Below, one piece after another: positions 47,950 to 56,535 of a stretch of 64,000 bases of DNA. Location: the NCBI RefSeq assembly GCF_900103345.1, contig NZ_LT629702.1, positions 2,108,001 to 2,172,000 of the forward strand, in the 5' to 3' direction. This DNA comes from Pseudomonas azotoformans. Lineage in GTDB: Bacteria > Pseudomonadota > Gammaproteobacteria > Pseudomonadales > Pseudomonadaceae. The notes beneath the pieces are model-generated. The model worked only from the letters and a program-made list of their open reading frames with translations. It was not told the DNA's origin and did not search any database. Made by a program: the position numbers and the translations under genes. How positions within the stretch are numbered: position 1 is the stretch's first letter; each line of letters begins with the position of its first letter.

Positions 47950-48984
47950 ATGAAAAAGTTGTTACCGACTTCGACTGCCGGCAGTTTGCCTAAACCTTCC
48001 TGGCTGGCCCAGCCTGAGACACTGTGGTCACCATGGAAACTGCAAGATGAGGCATTGACCGAAGGCAAACACGACGCCTTGCGTCTGTCCCTACAGGAAC
48101 AACAACACGCGGGCATTGATATCGTCAGTGATGGCGAACAGACGCGCCAACACTTTGTGACGACGTTTATTGAACACCTCAGCGGTGTTGATTTCGAGAA
48201 ACGCGAGACCGTGCGAATCCGTGATCGTTATGACGCAAGCGTGCCAACGGTCGTAGGGGCTGTTTCCCGCCAGAAGCCGGTGTTTGTTGAAGACGCCAAG
48301 TTCTTGCGCCAGCAAACCAGGCAACCCATCAAGTGGGCGCTGCCTGGCCCCATGACGATGATCGATACGCTGTATGACAACCACTATAAGAGTCGTGAAA
48401 AGCTGGCCTGGGAATTCGCCAAAATCCTTAACCAGGAAGCCCTTGAATTAGAAGCCGCCGGGGTGGACATCATCCAATTCGATGAGCCCGCCTTCAACGT
48501 GTTCTTTGATGAGGTGAACGACTGGGGCGTGGCTACCCTGGAAAGGGCCATTGAAGGCCTCAAATGTGAAACCGCCGTGCATATTTGCTATGGCTACGGC
48601 ATCAAGGCCAATACCGACTGGAAAAAGACGCTGGGATCCGAGTGGCGTCAATATGAAGAAGCCTTTCCCAAGTTACAGCAATCCAGCATCGATATCGTCT
48701 CGCTGGAATGCCACAACTCCCATGTGCCCATGGAGCTGATTGAACTTATCCGCGGTAAAAAAGTGATGGTCGGGGCCATTGACGTGGCCAGCCATACCAT
48801 TGAAACACCGGAGGAAGTCGCCAACACCTTGCGCAAAGCACTGCAGTTTGTCGATGCCGACAAGCTCTACCCTTGCACGAACTGTGGGATGGCGCCCCTG
48901 CCCCGTCACGTGGCCAGGGGCAAACTGAATGCGTTGAGTGCCGGCGCAGCCATCGTGCGCAAAGAACTCTCGAACGCGTACTGA
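47950..48984 (+). CDS. mesD: Core (folate-independent) methionine synthase MesD
   Basis: A 344-residue protein equal to only the C-terminal catalytic domain of MetE (about 750 residues). The zinc site is intact: His211 and Cys213 in VHICYGYG, Glu253 in SLECHNS and Cys312 in CTNCGMAPL. Asp179 in QFDEPAF corresponds to the homocysteine-binding Asp of MetE. The N-terminal folate domain is absent, so methyl-tetrahydrofolate is unlikely to be the donor. It lies between mesX and a flavin reductase gene, the arrangement of the oxygen-dependent MesD type. Confidence 0.9.
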   Translation: MKKLLPTSTAGSLPKPSWLAQPETLWSPWKLQDEALTEGKHDALRLSLQEQQHAGIDIVSDGEQTRQHFVTTFIEHLSGVDFEKRETVRIRDRYDASVPTVVGAVSRQKPVFVEDAKFLRQQTRQPIKWALPGPMTMIDTLYDNHYKSREKLAWEFAKILNQEALELEAAGVDIIQFDEPAFNVFFDEVNDWGVATLERAIEGLKCETAVHICYGYGIKANTDWKKTLGSEWRQYEEAFPKLQQSSIDIVSLECHNSHVPMELIELIRGKKVMVGAIDVASHTIETPEEVANTLRKALQFVDADKLYPCTNCGMAPLPRHVARGKLNALSAGAAIVRKELSNAY

Positions 48985-49056
48985 GCACGCACAAGGCCTG
49001 ACCCTGTCAGGCCTTGCCTGGCGCTTTCGAACGGCACACATTATTCAGGACCGCCT

Positions 49057-49557
49057 ATGTCACGTCCCATCGAGCCGTTACGCTTTCGAGAAGCCCTCGG
49101 GCACTACGCATCCGGTATCACAGTGATTACCTCCCACGTTGATGGCGAGCCGATCGGCTTCACTTGCCAGTCGTTCTATAGCGTGTCGATGAGCCCGCCG
49201 CTGGTGTCATTCAGCGTCATGTCCAATTCGGCCAGTTACCCCAGGATTCGCCAGGCCGGCCGGTTCGCCGTCAATATCCTGTCCGGCGAGCAGATCAGGA
49301 TTTCCAACCAGTTCGCTCGCCGAGGCACAGACAAGTGGCACGGCGTGAAGTGGCAAGAATCCCCATTGGGCAATCCGCTCATTGCCGGCAGCCTGCACTG
49401 GCTGGATTGCGAAATTCACGCCGAACACGCTGCGGGTGATCACCTGATCGTGATTGGTGAAGTGAAAGCACTGAACCTGCATAAAGCGACCGCTTCGCAG
49501 CCATTACTGTATTTCAAAGGACAGTATCGCAACCTCGCCGCGCATGAATCGCTGTGA
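49057..49557 (+). CDS. Flavin reductase family protein
   Basis: A 166-residue FMN-binding split-barrel reductase of the HpaC/NtaB type. Family features are GHYASGITVITSHVDGEPIG (N-terminal), FTCQSFYSVSMSPPLVSF and the C-terminal LLYFKGQYRNL. Such proteins supply reduced flavin to oxygenases. Its place 72 bp after mesD suggests it feeds reduced flavin to the MesX/MesD system, consistent with an oxygen requirement. It could instead serve another monooxygenase. Confidence 0.88.
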   Translation: MSRPIEPLRFREALGHYASGITVITSHVDGEPIGFTCQSFYSVSMSPPLVSFSVMSNSASYPRIRQAGRFAVNILSGEQIRISNQFARRGTDKWHGVKWQESPLGNPLIAGSLHWLDCEIHAEHAAGDHLIVIGEVKALNLHKATASQPLLYFKGQYRNLAAHESL

Positions 49558-49617
49558 GTTACGTGAGCACACGCATAGCGTGAGATGATGCCGGCCCCTT
49601 CTGGAGAGATGACCCGG

Positions 49618-50139
49618 ATGTTCGAGCTCAAACCCTGCGACCCTGTCACCTTCCGCCAACAGACCCGGCGCAGCACGCTGATCGTGGCCGTGTTGTTCGT
49701 CGCCCTGGCGATGCTGCTGTCGAGCCTGGCGGTGATGCTGTTCGGTGAGCCCGGCGGTGACAATTTCCGCTTCAATGTCGGCGGTGTGTTCGCCGGGGTG
49801 CTGATCACCCTGGCCCTGGTGCGTGGCCCGTTCTGGACCCAGCCGTGGCTGGCGCCGGCAGTGTATGGCTGGCAGCTCAAGCGCAGCCTGATGAGCGTGA
49901 CCAATGTGATGCACAAGGTCACCGAACGGGTACAAGCCAATGACCCGATGGCGATCAAGGTGCTGCGCTTCTACCACTTGGGCCTGACACAGATGCATGA
50001 GCTGGATGCCAACTCCAGCGCCCAGGTGCAGTTGCTGGCCGAGGTCGAGGCGCACAAGGCCAGGATGCAGGCGCTGGGGATCGACACCGAACAAACCCGG
50101 TTAGACCCCGCCTGGCTGGCAGCCTTTAAAACCGCTTAA
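49618..50139 (+). CDS. DUF3087 membrane protein
   Basis: A 173-residue protein with two adjacent transmembrane helices (about residues 19-42 and 56-78) and a soluble helical C-terminal half. It matches the uncharacterised DUF3087 family. The start is either the ATG at 49618 or one three codons earlier; GGAG lies before both. It is convergent with the MEKHLA gene, which it overlaps by 4 bp. Function unknown. Confidence 0.78.
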   Translation: MFELKPCDPVTFRQQTRRSTLIVAVLFVALAMLLSSLAVMLFGEPGGDNFRFNVGGVFAGVLITLALVRGPFWTQPWLAPAVYGWQLKRSLMSVTNVMHKVTERVQANDPMAIKVLRFYHLGLTQMHELDANSSAQVQLLAEVEAHKARMQALGIDTEQTRLDPAWLAAFKTA

Positions 50140-50615
50140 GCCAACACGCCGATGCGCTGCTCGTCGGGCCAGAACAACGCCGCCTGGCCGCACGGCTGGC
50201 CGGCGTCATCGAGCAAGGTCCATACCACCCCGGCGTGGATCATGAACGGCTGGTTGTGCGCATCCACCCGCCAGCCACTGTAGCCATCGGCGATGCCGTT
50301 GGCGGTGACTTGCTCCAGCAGCCGCTGACGCGCAGCGCGGTCGAGTGCCGAGGCGCTGAAGCGTGAGGGCATGCCGATAAAACTGTCGCGCGGGTATTTG
50401 AAGCACTGCAAGGCGCATTCATTCACATACGTAAATCGCGGATCTGCTCCGCCGTCATGGGCCAGCAAGCTGTAGGGCGCGTCGCTGTGCAGCCAGGCCA
50501 GGCGCTGTTGCGCGTCCAGGTGTGCCGGGGCCGGCAGTCCCTGGCCGGTCCAGTGTCGATAGGCCTTATCCAGCACGTCTACGAAGGTTTCTTGAGAGGG
50601 CACGTACAACCTCAC
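50136..50615 (-). CDS. MEKHLA-domain protein
   Basis: A 159-residue stand-alone MEKHLA domain, a PAS-like fold also found at the end of plant HD-ZIP III regulators. Supporting segments are PYSLLAHDGGADPRFTYVNE and ALQCFKYPRDSFIGMPSRFS. No output domain is attached. It sits 4 bp behind an MFS transporter gene on the same strand, so the two are co-transcribed. Ligand and partner are unknown. Confidence 0.8.
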   Translation of the reverse strand: MRLYVPSQETFVDVLDKAYRHWTGQGLPAPAHLDAQQRLAWLHSDAPYSLLAHDGGADPRFTYVNECALQCFKYPRDSFIGMPSRFSASALDRAARQRLLEQVTANGIADGYSGWRVDAHNQPFMIHAGVVWTLLDDAGQPCGQAALFWPDEQRIGVLA

Positions 50616-50619
50616 ATCA

Positions 50620-51750
50620 TCAGTTGGAATTTTTTGCGCGCCAGCAGAACACCGCGCTCACGGCGATGGCTGCACCGGCCAGGCCAAACACCCACGGCGC
50701 CGAGGCGATCGGCAACAGCAGGCCGGCGAGCAAGGGGCCAAGGCCGGCGCCGATATCGCGCCACACGGCGTTCGAGGCCAGGGCCGACACCCGCATCGAA
50801 CCGGGGTTGCGCTCCGCTACCAGGGTGGTCACCAGCGGCAGTTGCAACGCACGCAACACCAATACCGCCGCCGCGCCGACTATCACCCAGTAACTGCCGA
50901 ACGCCGTCAGGGCCAGGGCACTCAGGAACGAAAACAGCAGCAGCATCGAGGTGGCGCCAAAACGCTGGGCCGCACGACCGCCCAACGGGCTCAGGAGCAT
51001 TTCCGAGACATAACGCAGCGCCATCAGGCCGCCGGCGATCAGCACCGCATCCCCGCCCAGCAGCTTCTGCGCCTGGATCGACAGGCCGAAGATAAACAGC
51101 CCGTCCAGCGCCACGCCCTCGATAAACGACCACACCGCCACACTGTCCGGCCATTTGAAGCGGCGCCCCGGTGTGCTGTGCAAATCATGCCCGACCGTAG
51201 GCAAGCCGCGCGCCATCCACAAGCCCACCAGGCAACACCCGGCCAGAATCAGAAAGATCGGACGCGGCCCGGCCCACAGCGTCAGCCAGCCGCCCAGGGG
51301 CAGCGCCAGCATCGGCCCCAGGGCGATCAACGCCCGCGAGCGCCCGGCGCGGCGTGCTGCACCCGCAGGTTCCGAGGTGGCCAGCACTTGGGTCGACAGG
51401 TTCAACGCGGCAAAGCACAGGCCCCACACCAGCCGCAGTCCCAGCAATGCCGCAAAACCCGACAACATCGAGTTGCCCACCGCACACAAGGTCGCGGCGC
51501 CGGCAGCGATCATGCAGGTCAGGCGGTCGCCGCTGCGTGCGTAAAAATTGAGTACATGCCGGTAGCCGAAAATCCGCACCAGGCGGTTGGCCGCCAGCAA
51601 CACCCCGGCCTGGGCCAGAGTGATGCCGAACGCCTGGGATTCCATGGGCAGTAACAGGTAGAGCAACACATCACTGGGCAAGCACAAAGCGAGGGTCAGC
51701 GCGGCGCGGCGGGAGTGTGTATCAGCGGTGCGAAGGGCCAGGCTGGACAT
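50620..51750 (-). CDS. MFS transporter (12-helix size)
   Basis: A 376-residue major facilitator protein. The loop after helix 2 carries a weakened motif A (ANRLVRIFGYRHVLNF). Helices fill the rest, with LGPMLALPLGGWLTL and LSPLGGRAAQRFGATSM at the two half-repeats. It is short for the family but has both six-helix halves. Probably a drug or metabolite exporter; the substrate is not visible. Co-transcribed with the MEKHLA gene. Confidence 0.8.
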   Translation of the reverse strand: MSSLALRTADTHSRRAALTLALCLPSDVLLYLLLPMESQAFGITLAQAGVLLAANRLVRIFGYRHVLNFYARSGDRLTCMIAAGAATLCAVGNSMLSGFAALLGLRLVWGLCFAALNLSTQVLATSEPAGAARRAGRSRALIALGPMLALPLGGWLTLWAGPRPIFLILAGCCLVGLWMARGLPTVGHDLHSTPGRRFKWPDSVAVWSFIEGVALDGLFIFGLSIQAQKLLGGDAVLIAGGLMALRYVSEMLLSPLGGRAAQRFGATSMLLLFSFLSALALTAFGSYWVIVGAAAVLVLRALQLPLVTTLVAERNPGSMRVSALASNAVWRDIGAGLGPLLAGLLLPIASAPWVFGLAGAAIAVSAVFCWRAKNSN

Positions 51751-51796
51751 AAATCTGAAACATCCCGAAATATTCAGGTCGCCACGGTAGCGTTAA

Positions 51797-53161
51797 TCAG
51801 ACCTTTTTCCCATAGGGCAACAAACGCAGACCACTGGCCACCGCGCCCACCAGTGCAAACCCGCAGCCCAGCCACAGCGCGTAGTGCGGGCCGCTGCCCA
51901 TGGACAGGTGGAAACAAAACGCCACCAGCGATGCGCCCAGCGTCTGGCCCAACAACCGAGAGATCGCCACGATGCCGCTGGCCCCACCGCTGCGGGCCAG
52001 CGGCGCGCTGGTCATCAGCGCCTTGAGGTTGGGTGACTGGAAGAACCCGAACCCGGCCCCGCACAGCGCCATGCGCCAGCCGATATCAAATGCCGAAGCA
52101 CCGCTGCCCAGGGTTGCCAGCGCGGCCATGCCCACGCTGAGCATCAACAAACCGATGCCACACAACACGCCCAGGGACACCCGATCCGCCAGGCGCCCCG
52201 CGACCAGCGCCATCACCGCCACCACCGCCGGCCATGGCGTCATCAGGAAACCGGTTTCCACCTGGGTGTGCCCGAGCACCGCCTGCAGCAAAAACGGCAG
52301 CGACACAAACGCCAGGCCCTGGGCGCTGAAGGCACACACAGCGGTCAAGGAAGACAAGGCAAACACCGGGCGCTTGAACAGGTCGAGCGCCAGCATCGGT
52401 GCCGGGTGCCCGGCCTGGCGCCGCAACAACAGCGCGCCGCAGACCAGCGCCACGGCAATCAGGCCCAGCGTCAGCGCGCCCTGGGCGCCGTGCACTGCCG
52501 TGCCCAGGCCCAGCACCAGCAGGGCGAACAGCCCGGCGCACAACACGGCGGCAAGCCGATCGAAGGCATGCCCCGTCATCGGCAGGGTCGGTAGCGAGCG
52601 CAAGCCCAGCCCCAAGGCCAACAGCCCCAGCGGCACGTTGATCAGATACAACCAGTGCCAGGTCGCCACCGACAGGATCGCCGATGCCGCCGTCGGCCCC
52701 AGCGTGAACGCCAACCCCACCACCAACGAGTTATAGCCCAGCCCACGCCCGAGCATTTTTGACGGGTAGATATGCCGCAGCAACGCCGTGTTCACGCTCA
52801 TGATCGCCGCAGCCCCGAGCCCCTGCGCCACTCGCGCGGCGGTCAGGGTGACCAGCGACCCGGCCAACCCGCAAAACAGCGACGACACAATAAACAGCAG
52901 CAACCCGCCAAGGTAGACCCGCCGATGCCCCAGCACATCGCTGAGCGACGCAAATGGCAGCACCGTGGCGATGATGGCCAACTGGTAGGCATTGACCACC
53001 CAGATCACCGAGGCGGAATCGGTGCCGATCCCCTCGGCCAGGGTGGGCAACGCGGTGTTGACGATGGCCGTGTCCAGGGTCGCCATGCCGATCCCCAGGG
53101 AGATCGCCATCACGGCCGGCAGGCGTTTATTGAGGGGCAACCCATCGGGGGCAGAAGACAT
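51797..53161 (-). CDS. MFS drug:proton antiporter, DHA2/EmrB type
   Basis: A 454-residue exporter of the DHA2 (14-helix) group. Diagnostic segments: MATLDTAIVNTALPTLAEGI in helix 1 (motif D1), LSDVLGHRRVYLGG (motif A) and GYNSLVVGLAFTLGPTAASA in helix 5 (motif C, which marks antiporters). No membrane-fusion partner gene is adjacent. It is divergent from the carbonic anhydrase gene. Confidence 0.88.
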   Translation of the reverse strand: MSSAPDGLPLNKRLPAVMAISLGIGMATLDTAIVNTALPTLAEGIGTDSASVIWVVNAYQLAIIATVLPFASLSDVLGHRRVYLGGLLLFIVSSLFCGLAGSLVTLTAARVAQGLGAAAIMSVNTALLRHIYPSKMLGRGLGYNSLVVGLAFTLGPTAASAILSVATWHWLYLINVPLGLLALGLGLRSLPTLPMTGHAFDRLAAVLCAGLFALLVLGLGTAVHGAQGALTLGLIAVALVCGALLLRRQAGHPAPMLALDLFKRPVFALSSLTAVCAFSAQGLAFVSLPFLLQAVLGHTQVETGFLMTPWPAVVAVMALVAGRLADRVSLGVLCGIGLLMLSVGMAALATLGSGASAFDIGWRMALCGAGFGFFQSPNLKALMTSAPLARSGGASGIVAISRLLGQTLGASLVAFCFHLSMGSGPHYALWLGCGFALVGAVASGLRLLPYGKKV

Positions 53162-53361
53162 GAACGGTCCGGCTCAAGTGACAAGATGCCTAGATTACGG
53201 GCAGACCGGATTTTTTTCAGTGGGCGATGGCCTGCCTGTCAGAATTTTCATGTTGATGACCATGGGATTGCCCCTGGAGTACAGATATTGCCTACATCCT
53301 CCCCTTAACATTCTTTGCACCCTTGGCGCTTCTTCTCTCAACGAACCTGAGAATACAGCCC

Positions 53362-54087
53362 ATGTCCAACCGGCAACCTCCGATCAACGCACGTCGACGG
53401 TTTTTGCGCCTCGCCACCGTCGGCGCGGGTGCCCTGATGTTTGCGGGGGCGCTACCCGCAACTCTGGCACACGCCGCACCGGCCCCCAAAACGGCCAATG
53501 ACCTCAGCCCGCAACAAGCCCTTGCCCGGTTGATGGCAGGCAATGGCCGCTATGTCGAAGGCGTCACCAAGCGGCATGATTTCATGAGCGAGCGCGTGAT
53601 ATTGGAAGGCGGGCAGAATCCATTCGCGGCAGTCCTGGGCTGCGCCGATTCACGGATTGCGCCGGAATACGCGTTCGACACCGGCCGTGGCGACCTTTTT
53701 GCGGTGCGGGTGGCGGGTAACTTCGTGACCGATGACGGGCTCGCCAGCCTCGAATATGCGGTAGCCGTGCTGGGCACCCCGCTGATCATGGTGCTCGGGC
53801 ATGACAGCTGCGGCGCCCTGGCCGCCGGTGTCAAGGCCGTCAAGGACAACGCCACGTTCCCCGGCAAGATCCAGGGCCTGGCCGAGGCGTTCAAGCCGTC
53901 GGTGCGCAAGGTCTTGAAGGCGCCTGGCGATCTGCTTGCGAACGCGATTGCGCAAAATGTCAGCGACACCGTGGCGCGGCTCAAAACCGAGTCGACGCTC
54001 CTGGCCGATGCCCTGGCCGCCGGGAAACTGCAGATTGTCGGCGGTATCTACAAGTTGCACAGTGGCCAGGTCGAGTTGCTCGGCTGA
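53362..54087 (+). CDS. Exported (Tat-type) beta-carbonic anhydrase
   Basis: A 241-residue zinc enzyme interconverting CO2 and bicarbonate. The zinc ligands are in LGCADSRIAPE (Cys, Asp-Arg dyad) and LGHDSCGAL (His, Cys). The N-terminus has a twin-arginine-style signal, RRRFLRLA, followed by a hydrophobic stretch ending AHA (residues 11-38), so export in a folded state to the periplasm is likely. It is convergent with the last gene of the Buf-like operon, with only 3 bp between the two stops. Confidence 0.9.
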   Translation: MSNRQPPINARRRFLRLATVGAGALMFAGALPATLAHAAPAPKTANDLSPQQALARLMAGNGRYVEGVTKRHDFMSERVILEGGQNPFAAVLGCADSRIAPEYAFDTGRGDLFAVRVAGNFVTDDGLASLEYAVAVLGTPLIMVLGHDSCGALAAGVKAVKDNATFPGKIQGLAEAFKPSVRKVLKAPGDLLANAIAQNVSDTVARLKTESTLLADALAAGKLQIVGGIYKLHSGQVELLG

Positions 54088-54090
54088 AGC

Positions 54091-54540
54091 TCAGCGCCAA
54101 TGCCCAGTACTGGCCATCACCCCGACGGCCTGTGCAAAACCAGCCTGGGGGAGGCTGTTCAGTGTGACCAGGCCCACGCACCGGCTCGGTTTCAACGTGG
54201 CAGCGCGCGCAGCAATCCGTGCGCCCTGCTCCACACCGGCGAAAACCGCCTCGGGGATGTGCAGGGCGTTCATCAGGTCCAGCACGTCCTGGCCGAGCGC
54301 AGCGTCATCGGCCTCGCGCAGAGAGGGAACGATCACGCGAAAACCCTGGGCGGCCAGCGGCGTCGTAACCTGGGAAAATGCACGGACATCCGCCGCCAGC
54401 AAGATGATCGCTCGGCCCTCTTGCGGCCCGAACTGCTCATAACGGATCTCCCCCTCATCCGTACTCACCTGTTGCAGCGCGAACGCCGGTGCGGCCATCA
54501 CCACCGCCGCCAACAGTAAAAAACCACGCCGATCAAACAT
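54091..54540 (-). CDS. Short exported alpha/beta-hydrolase-like protein, no nucleophile
   Basis: A 149-residue protein with a signal peptide (MFDRRGFLLLAAVVMAAPAF, ending ALQ near residue 22). The body follows the first half of an alpha/beta-hydrolase: beta-hairpin, RAIILLAADVRAFSQV, QGFRVIVPSLREAD and a nucleophile-elbow position reading AGVEQGARIA. Glu104 stands where the catalytic Ser should be, and the second half of the fold (acid and His) is missing. The frame is open and begins inside the bufC gene (8-bp overlap), so it is expressed as the last gene of the operon. It is either a decayed enzyme or a binding protein. Confidence 0.7.
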   Translation of the reverse strand: MFDRRGFLLLAAVVMAAPAFALQQVSTDEGEIRYEQFGPQEGRAIILLAADVRAFSQVTTPLAAQGFRVIVPSLREADDAALGQDVLDLMNALHIPEAVFAGVEQGARIAARAATLKPSRCVGLVTLNSLPQAGFAQAVGVMASTGHWR

Positions 54541-55282
54541 CGCTCACCCCCACGATCAATTCACTGCCCAGCCAAGCGGCCAGGTATTCACCCGCCTGCA
54601 TCACGCCCGCGTCTTCACCCAGGCGCTGCACCAGGAACTCACACAGCCCGGCGAAACTGCCGTCAACCTGTACGTGCTGCACCGCCTGAAGTTCCAGCGC
54701 ATCCACCTGACGCAGTCGCGAGGTGAATTGACGCCGCCACACCAGCAGGCCGCCCGCCTGTTCCAGCATCACCGCCTGCGGTGCGGGTGCTTCCTGCCAC
54801 AACGCCGACCAGATGGCCTCGGCATTGGTGGTCAAGTCGTGGCAACGCAACGACGGTGTGAGCTGCACTACCGCCGTGTCCCAGTCCAGCTCGGCCAGCG
54901 CTTCCAGGGCCAGCGGTTGCGCGTCAGCGGCGACAAAGGCTTCATTCAGGGCCGACTCGATCCACGCCAACTCATGCACATCCGGATTGCGCGGGAACAC
55001 CTCCTTCAACGTGGCGTAGAACCCCTCGGGGTACGCGTCCAGGGTCCAGGCATGGGGCGGATGGTTGTCGATATGGGTGATGCTCGCGGCCAGGAACGCG
55101 TCGTCCCCCACCCAACGGCGCAGGTTGGGGAACGCCTGTTCCAGGCAGCCCACCAACTGGGCGCGATAGTTGTTCTGATACACCGCCAAACCGGCGTGAT
55201 TACTACCCAGCAACTGTGCGGATTCATCCGACGCGGTCACCAGCCAGCCACGAAAAGCCTGCTGAAGTTGCGCCAGGTTCAT
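54533..55282 (-). CDS. bufC: BufC/HvfC-type DUF2063 protein
   Basis: A 249-residue protein whose N-terminal about 90 residues match DUF2063 (LQQAFRGWLVTASDE, LAVYQNNYRAQLVGCLEQAF), the RRE-like domain that recognises the precursor peptide for DUF692 enzymes. The C-terminal half is the usual partner region. It overlaps bufB by 4 bp (ATGA), and DUF692-DUF2063 pairs work as a complex in methanobactin-, HvfA- and bufferin-type pathways. The symbol is by analogy to the Caulobacter buf genes. Confidence 0.88.
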   Translation of the reverse strand: MNLAQLQQAFRGWLVTASDESAQLLGSNHAGLAVYQNNYRAQLVGCLEQAFPNLRRWVGDDAFLAASITHIDNHPPHAWTLDAYPEGFYATLKEVFPRNPDVHELAWIESALNEAFVAADAQPLALEALAELDWDTAVVQLTPSLRCHDLTTNAEAIWSALWQEAPAPQAVMLEQAGGLLVWRRQFTSRLRQVDALELQAVQHVQVDGSFAGLCEFLVQRLGEDAGVMQAGEYLAAWLGSELIVGVSDV

Positions 55283-56103
55283 CGCACCGCCCCCAACGTC
55301 CGGGCCATCGACAGCTCCTGAAGCAGCTCGGCCAGCGGCGGGATCTCATCATCGCGCTCGATCATGGTCGCTACCGGCCCCAGCCGGGTCATGGCCTGGG
55401 CGTACAGTTCCCAGACGCCGGTGCACACCGGGCTATCATGGCTGTCGATCAAGATGTCACGACCCTGGCTGTGGCCGGCCAGGTGCACCTGGCGTACTCG
55501 CTCGGCGGGGATGCCGTCGAGAAACGCCAGGGCGTCGAAACCGTGATTGCTGGCACTGACGAACACGTTGTTGACGTCCAGCAGCAGTTCACAACCGGTG
55601 CGCCGGGCCATGGCCGTGATGAACTCCCACTCGGTCATGGAGGCGCCCTCGAACGCCAGGTAACTCGACGGATTTTCGAACAGCATCGCGCGGCCCAGCA
55701 CATCCTGGGCCTGATGGATATTGGCGCAGACCCGGTCCAGCGCTTCGTCGGTGTAGGGCAGCGGCAACAAGTCATGGGCATTGAAACCGCCGCTGCGCGA
55801 CCAGCTCAGGTGGTCGGAGACAAACAGCGGTTCAATTTCATCCACCAGCGACTTGAGGCGTTGCAGGTAATCGGTGTCCAGCCCTTCGGCGGTGCCGATG
55901 GACAGCGACACGCCGTGCAGCGCCACCGGGTAGCGTTCGCGCACCTGGCGCAGGATGTGCCGGGGCTGGCCGCCCGCGACCATGAAATTTTCGGAGATCA
56001 CTTCGACGAAGTCCACGGGCACCGAGGTCTCCAGGAAGTCGCAGTAATGCTCCTTGCGCAGCCCCAGGCCGTAGCCTGAAAAGTGAGGGTTGGATGTCGA
56101 CAT
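55279..56103 (-). CDS. bufB: DUF692 multinuclear non-haem iron oxidase (BufB-type)
   Basis: A 274-residue TIM-barrel MNIO enzyme, the family that oxidises cysteines of RiPP precursors to oxazolone/thioamide or thiooxazole groups. The iron ligands can be followed through ALHGVSLS, VSDHLSW, ANIHQAQ, LFENPSSY, LLDVNNVFVSASNHG, VHLAGHS and LIDSHDS. It is the core modifying enzyme of the operon. The gene is separated from the upstream precursor gene by 132 bp holding a REP pair. Confidence 0.93.
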   Translation of the reverse strand: MSTSNPHFSGYGLGLRKEHYCDFLETSVPVDFVEVISENFMVAGGQPRHILRQVRERYPVALHGVSLSIGTAEGLDTDYLQRLKSLVDEIEPLFVSDHLSWSRSGGFNAHDLLPLPYTDEALDRVCANIHQAQDVLGRAMLFENPSSYLAFEGASMTEWEFITAMARRTGCELLLDVNNVFVSASNHGFDALAFLDGIPAERVRQVHLAGHSQGRDILIDSHDSPVCTGVWELYAQAMTRLGPVATMIERDDEIPPLAELLQELSMARTLGAVR

Positions 56104-56123
56104 TGGGAGTTCTCCAATAACCC

Positions 56124-56223
56124 TGTAGGAGCGGGCTTGCCCGCGAAGAACGCAAGGTCACCACGCTCCTCCAGGTACTACGCGTCATCGTTGACGTTTT
56201 TCGCGAGCAAGCTCGCTCCTACA
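56124..56223. repeat. REP doublet inside the Buf-like operon
   Basis: TGTAGGAGCGGGCTTGCCCG and an inverted, diverged copy TCGCGAGCAAGCTCGCTCCT, about 55 bp apart, between the bufA2-like gene and bufB. The core differs from the GGGAGGGGG type, making a third REP variant. It may reduce read-through or stabilise the upstream precursor mRNA. Confidence 0.8.
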
Positions 56224-56235
56224 AGGGGTGAGGGC

Positions 56236-56508
56236 TTATTTCGGTTCAGTCAGCGTGCCGCCGGCCTTGAGGCACTCGGACGGGGTCTTGACGATCACGC
56301 CTTCGCCCTTGCAGCTGTTGAGGCCCTTGCAGTCGTTCTTGGCGGTGGCGCACAGGCTGGTGCCTTTGCAGGTGTTGACGCCGTAGCAGCGACCGGGTTT
56401 TTCCTGTTGGTCGGCGGCGCTGGCGGCGGTGGCGAATGAGGCAGACGCCATGGCGATCAGGGCAGCAGCGGCAGCGAGGCTCAGACGGGACTTGAGTGCA
56501 GTGTTCAT
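56236..56508 (-). CDS. bufA2: BufA2-like exported cysteine-rich precursor peptide
   Basis: A 90-residue small protein with a Sec signal peptide (1-31 or 32, ending AASAA). The mature part has six cysteines (41, 47, 53, 60, 66, 79) in a repeating pattern, RCYGVNTCKGTSLC then DCKGLNSCKGEG. This matches the BufA2 style of bufferin precursors. Cysteines would be partly modified by BufB to give metal-binding groups. Which cysteines are modified cannot be read here. It lies directly before bufB apart from the REP pair. Confidence 0.78.
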   Translation of the reverse strand: MNTALKSRLSLAAAAALIAMASASFATAASAADQQEKPGRCYGVNTCKGTSLCATAKNDCKGLNSCKGEGVIVKTPSECLKAGGTLTEPK

Positions 56509-56535
56509 GGGTGTTTCTCCAGGGTTGGGGGTGAA

